From Cephalotus follicularis (taxonomy: Eukaryota > Streptophyta > Magnoliopsida > Oxalidales > Cephalotaceae), in NCBI GenBank assembly GCA_001972305.1, contig BDDD01003336.1, positions 44,217 to 108,216 of the forward strand: a stretch of DNA of 64,000 bases, given 5' to 3'. A program made the position numbers and the translations under genes. A model generated the notes under the pieces. The model had not been told where the DNA came from and did no database searches. It saw only the letters and a list, made by a program, of their open reading frames with translations. The first letter of the stretch is position 1. The number at the start of each line of letters is the position of its first letter. Below are positions 36,510-46,249 of this stretch, in pieces.

Positions 36510-39363
36510 TGTCACACCCCGTTTCTGATAAACAACATTTAAGTGATAAAAGCAATCAATAAAACATTATCCAGCTTATGCAATTTTACGAGTAAATTAA
36601 AAACTTGTGGAAGCATCATATAAATAAGCAGAATTTAACGCGTATCACGCATCCCATACTACATGATGCCAAATTATTGCATAACAATTCTCAACATCAT
36701 TGTCGATTGCTCTCAAACGGAGCGTGAGTAATAATACAAAACAGAATACAATACGATATCCAATTAAAATATCCTCCAACCATGATAAACATATTATCCA
36801 AGTAGTACAGTTATCCAAAAAACAAAAAAACCGTTAAATGATTACAAAATATAAGAGAGGACATCCAAGTCTTCTCTTCAACCCGAGAGCGCACAACCAT
36901 AAAACCAGCTGCGTCAATCTGAAATAGTAGGGGGTTAGCCTTTGTCCTCACTCGGCTAAGTAGTAAAGTTATAAATGTAATTCGGGACCAAGATAATGTA
37001 TGTCATGTAATGTATGCAATTGTGGATGCAATACATAGTATTACATAATAATACATATATATGTGTGTATATACATGTATAACTACCAATGGAGCAAACA
37101 TGCCGATTGGCTACAATCCAACAATCCAATGAACAAGCTACGAAGGCACCGCCAACTCCTGGCCCAGACACTGTACTCCTCACTCCAGTCACCATTCTCC
37201 GGATAACTCGAAGCAGGTCACAATCCAAAGTCACTGGCACGACGGCTAAGTGACAACAACATGGGTTCCTCCAGCCAACTCCTGGCCCCAAGAGTCCAAC
37301 CCGCCTATTAGGGTCAGTGGCGACGCCACCACCGTGACTAATATGGCACAATCCAATCACAATCCAATTCAAGTCAAGTCATTTATAAAAATAAATACTT
37401 AAAAACATATATATTTATCAAAATATATAACAATCCACTTTTCAAGTAAAATATGCATCATAAAATACTTGTAACAAGATATTTGTTCAAATATGTAACA
37501 ATCCTTTTTAAACTGCATGTTTATTCAAAACATGCTTCAATCCCATTTTAAAATTGTATTTCGGTTGAACATAACGGTTTATACAAAATAAGGATTTACA
37601 ATAAATCATGTGTGCGACTCTTTAAAAATGATAATTTATTTTTAAAGCAATAACAATCCAATTCAATCCACAAACCAAATTTCAGACCCAATACAATACA
37701 AGTGCAATGCAATCATATGCTCAACGTGCCTAGAGTCGTATTTAGAGTCGTTTCAGAGTTAATGGGTCCAATTCGGGTCAAAACTATTCAAACCAGGGGG
37801 ATAAGCATCAACGCTTATCCTCTGGGCGTCGACGCTTATGTCCTCTAAGCGTCAACGTTTCGTGCATTCACACCCAGGCGCAGCAAAACTACAGTCGTAG
37901 ATGCTTCCCAAAGGCGTCGATGCTTTTGTGATATCAGGAGATATCACTTCACCAATATCGATTCCAGGGGGTATCCTACCCCCAAACTTACATGCAATCC
38001 CATAAACGTTCTTTCATAGTGTAAAACGCACAGCATGTTATCAATATACATAACCAAAACACAAATCATGAACTGGTCATGCAATCCACGAGTGAACATT
38101 GCATGCAACCATAAACAAATATTACAGTTATGCAATTGCTCATATGAAGCGTCGACGTTTTATTTAAGCGTTGACGTCTATTGTCATAACGCACGAGGGC
38201 GTCGACACTTATAACGTGAGCGTCAACACTTAGGCAGTCCAGAACAACCATTTTCATCGTCCCAACCAAGCCTGGGGAAAACATTCCAATATCATGCAAT
38301 TCCAATCCATTTATTCTCATAGATTACACATGCATAATCGGTTTGCATATCACAGTAATCATTCCGTCAATCCAACAATACAAACATTCCGAAAAGAGCA
38401 AGCAATTCATGCATAATATCAATGGCATGAACATTAACTTGAATTCCAATTTTGCATGTATAAAACCACTACAATTTCCCTACCTTTTGTCCCAAGTTAG
38501 GAACTATAAAGTCCACCTCTTTGTGTTCCAAAACCGGTCACAGCAGCCTCGATCTTTGTCCAGAAACTCCAAGCTCAAAGCTCAAAAGCTTCAAGGTTCA
38601 ACAATGGTGTTCAACAATGGAGGAAATCCTCTCCTCCTTCTCTCTACCGATTCCCACGGTGTTTCCTCACCAACACTCACTGGTTCGTTGTGGTTTCCTT
38701 TCTCTCTCCGTTCGTTTTAGGAAGGGAAAAGGGTTTTATGCATATTGCATTTTGTTTCCATCTGCATAAATGCCAAATTTACTCCCTCTTCATACCTGGT
38801 TACATAGCGCACCAGGTGTCTTCCTCCTATTGCATTGCCTGTTACATGCATCCACAAGCCTTCTCTTTTCTGTCATTCTAGTCTTGGCAGACCAGGAAAG
38901 CTGGGTGTATACTAAACACGTCTCCTTGTCATCTAAAGGCGTCTGAACGATGCCCCCAACATGCCCTACTGCGCACATGTTTATGTCAGCATCAGAGCGT
39001 GTCTGATATTCAACACTAAGCGTCGACGTTTACATGCAGGCGTCGACGCTTTGGTCATTTCCTGCAATGGCGTCGACGTGTTCCTTACACGTCGACGTGC
39101 ATATGCATGTTTGTTTGACGCGTGTTTTATTGGCTTAGGCATCAACGCTTCCCTCAAGGAGTCGACGCTTTTGGCTCAAGACAACGACATTTTGCTTTAA
39201 TCGTTTTCCTTAAACATTTCTTCAACATTCATCTTTCAAAATTCAACATTTATAATTGGGAAAACATCACCAAAGTCGAGAATTTCGCTACTCTCATTAA
39301 TTCCATAATAAGTTTACATTTGAAATTCAAATATTACAATATGCGAAAATCACGGGCGTTACA
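36510..39363 (-). repeat. Tekay-type solo LTR with perfect target duplication
   Basis: A 2,854-bp LTR. On the minus strand it starts TGTAACGCCCGTGATTTTCG and ends GGGGTGTGACA, terminal forms of Tekay/Del chromoviruses. GGCGT stands on both sides (36505-36509 and 39364-39368). No internal domain remains, so it is the product of LTR-LTR recombination. It contains two word clusters (37800-38235 and 39018-39175), including perfect GCGTCGACGC at 37826-37835 and 39040-39049. Confidence 0.9.
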
Positions 39364-40525
39364 GGCGTTGACGCCTTGGTTGTGCGTCTATGCCAATGTC
39401 TAGTTGGGCTGCTGGGCGTTGACACGAAGGGATTGCGTTAACACTGGAAAAACCAGTAGCTTTACACGTCGATGCCAATAGGGCATCATGTCGACGTCTA
39501 AACTAGAAAGTCCATTGGGCGTTAATGCTATGGACAGCATTGCGTTAACACTGGAAAAACCAGGGGCTTTGTGTGTTGACGCCATGGGGTTTTGGTGTTG
39601 ACACGAAGACAAATGACACTATGCACTTGTCTCATATTATACACGGCGTTGACGCCTTTTCGTAATGTGAGACACGTAAAAGTCGACGCCTTGTGTACAC
39701 GTTGACGCCAAGAGGAGAGAGAAAGTCTGCACTATAAATAGTTTGAGAGAAACTTGCTGAACACACTTGGACTCTTTTTTTCTCTCTCTTTCCTCTCGTG
39801 AGATCTCTTATACCTGCTCTCGTACGCGTTGACGCCTATCGCCTACACATCGACGCCTGTGTCACCTGGTGCGTCAAAACAGTCATTTTCAAGTCTCATT
39901 TCACCACTCAAACGTCATTATAGGTGGAGATAACTTACACACTGCTTCTTATTTTTACCTAGAGTGATTTAGACTAGGTCAAAAACCTTGCCTTGTCCCA
40001 TCCGTGGCTTGTGGAAGAGCTTGGAGCTTTTGAAGCTTTTGGGGGACAAAATGTAGAGGGAGCTATCTTGAAGGAATGAGTCTTCACCTCCGGTAAGAAT
40101 CCGTTTCTTCCATCTTCTTGTGGTGCCATGGCAGTGGGTGTTGATGTGGGTGTGTGAACCCTTGCCAAACCTCCATGGTTCTCTTGCTTTGTTTTGTGTG
40201 TCATCCCTTAGGGTTAGGGATGTTGTAGGTGAGGGTTGATTGGGCTATGGCTAGGATTTTGTGTGTTATTCCTTGTGAGACATTGTTAATGTCCATTTCT
40301 AGGGTTTATGGCAACCCTAGCTTTATCAACCTGTTGTGCCCAATGCTTGGGTTTATGGTTTTGGTTTAATTGGATGTTGATTAGATGTTCCTTGGCATTT
40401 ATTGGGACCTTTTGGACTTAGCTTAGGGAATCCCATTGCTTGGGGATTAACCAATTGAGAGAATTTTAAAGTTAATCAGCCCTTAACCCCTAATTCCGAA
40501 TTGTAAAGTCTTCCGCTGCGCTCGG

Positions 40526-40584
40526 GCAGGGCGTTCCCAACATGCCCTGCTAGCGTGACCGAGTAGTCCGACTACTCCTTGGTC
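40526..40584. repeat. Two adjacent inverted repeats
   Basis: First: GCAGGGC (40526-40532) with GCCCTGC (40544-40550). Second: GAGTAGTC (40561-40568), one C, GACTACTC (40570-40577), extended by GACC/GGTC outside. Both could form hairpins in RNA. Function unknown. Confidence 0.75.
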
Positions 40585-40585
40585 G

Positions 40586-41561
40586 GGTCTCAATTCTCCG
40601 TGAGGCGTAGGATCTTGCTCAAGTCTCCTCCTCCTCCACTGTGTAATCCTCTTCCATCGGATCTTGCTCTGGGAGGTCTTGTCGTGGATTATAGCTATAA
40701 TCCCTGGCACTCAATGACTCAGCCCTCAGAGATGTATCAATCTCTGACTGCCTCGGAGGACGCATGACCCTCCTCGACGGGTTTCGCCTGGCCCCTTGGG
40801 GCTGTTGTACTTCAGTGGCTGGTCTGCTCGGCCCAGCCTGATCTTGGAGGGCTGGTCGGCTCAGACCAGCCTGATTTTGACTAACCAAATTATTCGCCAG
40901 CAGAGTTGTAAGCCTCCCCATTTCTTGGAGAAGCTGGTTGAATTGCTCACCGGTGATAGGAGCTTGCTTTGGAGCTTGACTGTCAGTGGCAGCTTGGCTG
41001 CCTACAACCGTGGAGTTGGTGATTCTTCTCGAAGACATGGTTCAAATAGCTTTTTGTTGCGTTTCCCACAGACGACGCCAACTGTTGATGTCGAAATCAA
41101 CACCACAACAGTCCCCTATGTGTAGAGGTTTGATATGTAGAGGAAAACGCACAAGATGATCTGAGGATGATGTAGGATATGTGTTTCGTGGTCATCCCTA
41201 CACACAAAAAGTAAACTAAACGAAGTTCTAGGAGGTTTTACTTTCGGGGATTCTCCGATATTTAAGTTAGATAGTGACAGAGAAGATACAGTAAGGTTCT
41301 TTAAGTCTAAAATTGACTGACCTGTGTAAAGTGTTTTGTTGTAGTATTTATAGGATCACCTGTGTGTAACTGCTTCCCCCCAATCTGCTTGCATTACGGA
41401 AATGATTATTATACCCCTATGAAATGGTTGAGTATCTCGCAACTTCCCTACCATTTTGGACTGTTAATGGCCCGACCACGTGTCTGTAACTCAAGAGGAC
41501 ACATGACTACATTTCCAGAGGGCACGAAACAATTTATTTGAGTAGAAATTTTTCCATATCA
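40586..41561 (-). mobile_element. 5' end of a Tat/Retand-type element (LTR, primer site, gag start)
   Basis: Minus-strand LTR at 41083-41561, starting TGATATGGAAAAATTTC (minus), like the LTR of the element at 43962, and ending next to a primer-binding site of the Tat kind (minus strand GGCGTCGTCTGTGGGAA, around 41063-41080). The gag start at 40619-41038 (SSRRITNSTVVGSQ, GEQFNQLLQEMGRLTTLL, ARRNPSRRVMRPPRQSEID) matches the gag of the larger element. The rest of the element is absent. Confidence 0.85.
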
Positions 41562-43030
41562 ATGACATTTACGTATAATAATTTTATCCGATAAATGAAA
41601 TTCACTAAAAATTCATACATGTTGAATTGTTGCGTATAAATGACACATTTATATATTTTAATTGATTTAAAAATTTGTATAAATGATCAATATAAATAGA
41701 AGATGAAATTCAACAATTAGATTTATAAAATATTAATATTAATTAAACGAATTATTGATAATTAAGAGAAACTTTTACACATTAATGCTTGAATAAACCT
41801 TAAATTTAAATAAGAGGCAGGGCAAGAATCATTTATAATTAAATTGATCAAATAACATGATTTTATAATGAGATCATATTATTTTCAAAAAAATCGTTAA
41901 AAAAAATAAAAAACTGTTGAGAACTATGTAGTTACCCCCAAAGAATAATTCGTCGTTAAAAGGTTATTTTAACTCGTTAATACACAGCAGGTGAGATGAG
42001 TAAACTTGAATGTTGGCGACCTTGGAGAATATAGCCTTCCTCGTTCTTATTGTCATGAATGCATCCAGCTTTCCACCGCGTGCAAAGGGTGAAAGAAACA
42101 AGGATTCGCAGCACCACAAACATTGACCCCACCCCCAACACAAAAACAAATGTCACAATTCACAATTCACAATTATTTCATTTTCTCTACCCACAATCAA
42201 AACCTGTATTTAATATTTATGCACGCTTCTGTTGCTGCCTGTCAACTCAAAAATTAATGAAATCTTCAAAAAAACCTATAAAAAGGATTTTTTTTTTAAA
42301 TATTACGATAACCAAACAAAAATAAATAAATACTCATTATAAATAAAAATAAGAGAATTAGTCTATTAATGTATGAAAATATTTTTATACTGTTAAAATA
42401 TTTAATATTAGATACCTTTTCATATGATTTTTTTAAATATTTTTATTTTTATTTTTTTCGAAATTTACTTATAAGTGACTTATGCAAACTATTGACTATA
42501 TTTTTTGTTCTTGGAAAAAATAATATTAATAAATTAGTTCAATTACAAATAAAATGAAGGTAACTATGAGTAGGAGTATTATAGTGCAACCTCAAACAAA
42601 CAGTTAACTATACATTTCTCCCCCAACAAAACAGCTGAACTAGTACCCCGTCCCTGCAGATTGTCCATCAAAAACCAGAAAAGACAAGAACAAAAAGAAA
42701 TGTCATAATAGACTAAAAAAAAAAAAGTAAAAAAAGAAACAGGATTTAAAGGAAAAAAAAGAAAAGAAAAGAAAAGTAAAGAGACAGGTTAACTTCAATG
42801 TCGTTTAGTCAGTATGAACCCAAAAACACAGAAAAGGTCAAATCGTAATAAATAATTTAAAAAATATTAACCATATAAAAACAGTAACACAAATAAAATG
42901 AAATCGTAAATAATCAGAAATAATTTATCAAAATATTATCAATAATTATTTTATTAAAAATTAAATTATTAATATTTAAAATTATCAATAATATTTTAAT
43001 AAATTATTTGAATTACATATGTGACAAATA
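41562..43030. other. AT-rich intergenic DNA upstream of the channel gene
   Basis: No LTR-element motif and no convincing ORF. Very AT-rich with many A/T runs; poly-A-rich stretches at 42715-42780. Probably gene-proximal DNA that has stayed free of insertions. I cannot name specific promoter elements with confidence. Confidence 0.5.
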
Positions 43031-43191
43031 AGTGTAGATGAACCATGGCATTATTCTAATAAAAATATTCTTTCCTTTCTGCTACTTCAAATTCCGTTAC
43101 ATTAACTTGCACAACAGTGCATATACATATTACCACCAATCTTTTAATTATCCCTTCCTCTCTCTCTAGCTTTCTCCTCTTGCGTTCTCCA
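43031..43191 (+). promoter_or_regulatory. Likely core promoter and 5' UTR of the OSCA/CSC1-like gene
   Basis: The DNA just before the ATG becomes C/T-rich (CTTCCTCTCTCTCTAGC, about 43155-43171), as is common in plant leaders with a pyrimidine patch. I see no clear TATA box at a fixed distance, so the start of transcription is unknown. Confidence 0.4.
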
Positions 43192-43505
43192 ATGGCAACT
43201 CTACAAGACATAGGAGTCTCAGCATTCATTAACTTAGTGTCTGCCTTTGCCTTCTTGTTGGCCTTTGCTTTGTTAAGAATCCAACCTATCAATGACAGAG
43301 TTTACTTTCCCAAATGGTACATCACTGGAGACAGGAAGAGTCCAAGGAGGTCTGGCAATTTTATGGCCAAATTTGTCAATCTCAACATCAAAACATACCT
43401 CACCTTCTTGAATTGGATGCCTCAGGCCATGAAAATGAGTGAATCTCAGATTATCAGCCATGCTGGCGTCGACTCCGCTGTTTTCTTGAGAATCTACATT
43501 CTTGG
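43192..43505 (+). CDS. OSCA/CSC1-like hyperosmolality-gated calcium-permeable channel, exon 1
   Basis: Encodes the first 104 residues plus two bases. It begins MATLQDIGVSAFINLVSAFA and contains FNDRVYFPKWY-like, FVNLNIKTYLTFLNWMPQAM and VDSAVFLRIYILG blocks, which line up with Arabidopsis OSCA1/CSC1 (MATLKDIGVSAGIN; RVYFSKWY; FLHWMPEALKM; LRIYWLG). OSCA proteins are dimeric, ten-or-eleven-helix channels, in plants opened by osmotic or mechanical stress at the plasma membrane and passing calcium. Residues about 8-28 form the first membrane helix (M0), followed by a cytosolic segment. The start is the only Met fitting the family. The donor is GG|GTAATC; the phase-2 codon is completed by exon 2. 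The frame is clean. The exact paralogue (OSCA1, 2 or 3 clade) cannot be fixed from the 201 residues visible. Confidence 0.93.
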
Positions 43506-43961
43506 GTAATCTCCCGCCCTCTCCCTCCCTCTCTCTCTCCCTCTCTCTCTAAGGAGTGCTTTTTTTTTTGTACACTTCAAAAAAGGTTATATGAACTGCA
43601 GTTTGCCTGGTTTTTAAGTTATATGTTTGGGTGGACTTCAACTCTTTAAGGGTCCCATAAAGTTTTGAACTTTGAAGTGGGATTATTAAGTTTGCTTGAT
43701 TTACTGTGCTGTTTTCCTCTGCAGCCAAACACTGGTATATTCAACGTTTCTTTTCTCACTCGGTTCATTTCCCTTCTTCTTTTCTTCTTATAGGTTTTGT
43801 TTGTTTCTCGAGAAAGTTTTAGAATTTTAAAGGGATATTCTGTAATTTGTTACTTGAGAGAATTGAGATATGAACTGCAGTATGCATTGTTATTGAGTTC
43901 CATACATGCGGGTACATATTAATTGTTGAGGATCCAAAAAAAAGAAATTCAACTTTGGGAC

Positions 43962-44456
43962 TGATATGGGAAAAATTCTACCGTAAACAATGACACGTGT
44001 ACTCGGAAAAATAAGGCAAATATCATCCAGAGAAATAGACACGTGATCGGACGTTTTGCAAAATCTGAGAAGATAACGCACAATAACGCTCTGACGTAAG
44101 ATCAGAGAAATGGCGAGATGCTCGGCATTTACTTAGGGGTTCAATAATCATCTCCGCAAGTCAAGCAAAACAGTTACAACAATACCCTATAAATAGAGAA
44201 ATCAAATATTTTACACAGATCCGCCATTTTTATTCTCTAAAGAACCTTTGTATTGACTTACTGTGTTTACTGACTATAGCATCATAGTCCCTGGGAGTGA
44301 AACCTCCTGGACCTTCGATAAGTTTGTTCTCTTTGTGCAGGAAAGGCAATCAAACACTCACCAAAACACCGTCTCTCGGAGGATTAACAGAGTTTCATCT
44401 GCAAATCAAAGCTTTACACGTGGGGTATTATTGAGGAGTTGATTTCAGCATCAACA
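43962..44456 (+). repeat. 5' LTR of the Tat element
   Basis: Starts TGATATGGGAAAAATTC and ends CATCAACA. TATA box CTATAAATA at 44188-44196. CACGTG cores at 43994-43999, 44040-44045 and 44417-44422, and a TGACGTAA site near 44092. It would start transcripts in gene orientation inside intron 1. Confidence 0.9.
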
Positions 44457-44510
44457 GTCGGCGCCGTCTGTGGGAAACGCTTCAATAAGCTTTCAGACGA
44501 TTACTCAATC

Positions 44511-46240
44511 ATGCCTCCGAGAAGAAATAACAACAACTCCGCAGCCGATGGCAGCCAAGCTCCTACTGGAAATCAACCCTCTGCTACCGGCCAAGTTGTC
44601 GCCACCGAGCAAGCTCCCATTATTGGGGAGCAATTCAACCAGCTGCTCCAGGAAGTAGGGCGTCTTATCACCTTATTGTCAACCAATCTAGCCAACCAGA
44701 ATCAGGTCGGATCGGCCCGACCAGTTAGCCGAGGACAATTTGGCTCGAGCAGGCCGGCTCCGGAGATTCAACAGTCCCAAGGGACAAGGCGAAACCCGCC
44801 GAGGAGGGCCATGCGCTCCCTAAGGCAGTCAGGGGTTGATACACCCCTGAGGAGGAGACCATAGATTAATACATCTCTGAGGGCAGAGTCTTCAACTGCC
44901 AGGGATCACAGCAACAATCCTAGGCTGGAGCATGCCGAGTAGGAACCAATGGAGGTGGATCGCCCATCAGATACCGAGGAGCCCCGACCACGCTTCACGC
45001 AGGACTGAAACATTGCGTGGGAGTAGGTCGGCCCATTCAGCCACATTGGCGGGGCAGTCACAAGTTTCTAGCAAGATTAGGAACATCGAGGATGTGGAGC
45101 AAGCAATGAACAAGAGGGTAGATGTGATAGAGAGGAGGCTCCGAGGAGCCGAGCAGTCAAAGGGGTACGTGTCCGAGTTACGTAATATCAGCGTCATTCC
45201 TTTCACATCCGAGATAATAAAGGAGCGTATCCCTAGGGGATTCCAGTTCCCAAGTCTCAAGGAGTACGATGGGTCCACGGACCCAATCCAGCATGTGCGC
45301 TATACACAGATCATGTTAGTGCACCAGGCCTCGGATGCGATCCTTTGCCGAAAATTCCCAGCAACATTGACTGGAGCAGCCCAGTCATGGTATTCCAGCC
45401 TACCAGTGGGTTCGGTGACCAATTTCGAGCAGTTTACGGAACTGTTCATTATCAAGTTCCTCAATAGCACTACGCAGAGTAGGAATTCAAGTAATCTGAT
45501 CAATGTGGTACAGAGGAAGGATGAGTCCCTGAGAGACTACCTCACTAGGTTTAACAAAGAGTCTCTAACAGTGAAAGACCTAGAACCATCCTTCGCCCTG
45601 GCAGCTCTGAACAGTAGATTGAAGGACAAATCCCCCTTCACTTTTCTCTCATGAAGAAGCACGCGATGGATATGGTAGACCTGCTGAGGAGAGCAGAGAA
45701 GTACGTCAATGCCAAGGAGGCGATGGCCACTAGGAAAAAAAAAACTTCCTGGTCGGGTCATCAGGTGGAGAAAGGGAAGTACTCACGAAGTGCTACCGGG
45801 AAGAAAGAGAGAGGAAGGAGAGGTCAGAGCTGTCTAATGACGACCTCAGACACAAGCTCTCCAGGAGAGAGGAGTCACCAAGGGGAGGGACGCCAATCCC
45901 GACCTACAATAACTTCGCCCCTCTCTTGGAGACACGCACCAGGATACTTGCTGTAGAGAAAGACAAAGTCTCAATTCAATGGCCAACACCATTGAGATCC
46001 GCGCCAGAGAAGAGGGACTCAGATAAATATTGTCGGTATCATCGTGACCACAGTCACGACACAGAAGATTGCAGGCATTTGAAGAATCAGATTGAGGACC
46101 TGATTCGTAAAGGTCATCTACGCAAATATGTTGACATGAATGCTCCTCAAGAAAGGAGGGAGCGCAGAGAAGAAGCTCCGCAACAACCTGAGGAGCAGCA
46201 GCCAAGAGGTGTCATCCACACTATCTCTGGAGGGGAATAG
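44511..46240 (+). pseudogene. Tat gag, broken
   Basis: Starts MPPRRNNNNSAADGSQAPTG. A variable N-terminal region with GEQFNQLLQEVGRLITLL, then the retrotransposon gag core (about 45200-45650: FPSLKEYDGSTDPIQHV, AAQSWYSSLPVGSV, FIIKF, ESLRDYLTRFNKE), and a Tat-type zinc motif (CRYHRDHSHDTEDC, near 46033-46075) with GHLRKYV. Several breaks. Confidence 0.85.
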
Positions 46241-46249
46241 GTCTAGAAA

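Larger units (their letters stand above)
36327..40585 (+). repeat. Tekay-type LTR-like sequence, split by a solo LTR
   Basis: Two blocks, 36327-36509 and 39369-40585, flank the solo LTR. Block two has a word array (GGCGTTGACGCC and relatives, 39364-39870), a (CT)-rich leader near 39775-39800 and two adjacent inverted repeats (40526-40584). It is LTR-like in composition and word content, but I cannot find both ends. It stops at a Tat gag fragment. ORFs in it (for example 39974-40204 minus) match nothing known. Confidence 0.5.

Noticed and set aside
36956-37372. 138-residue minus-strand ORF
   Set aside because: Lies in a solo LTR, with no known domain; composition like the surrounding non-coding LTR.
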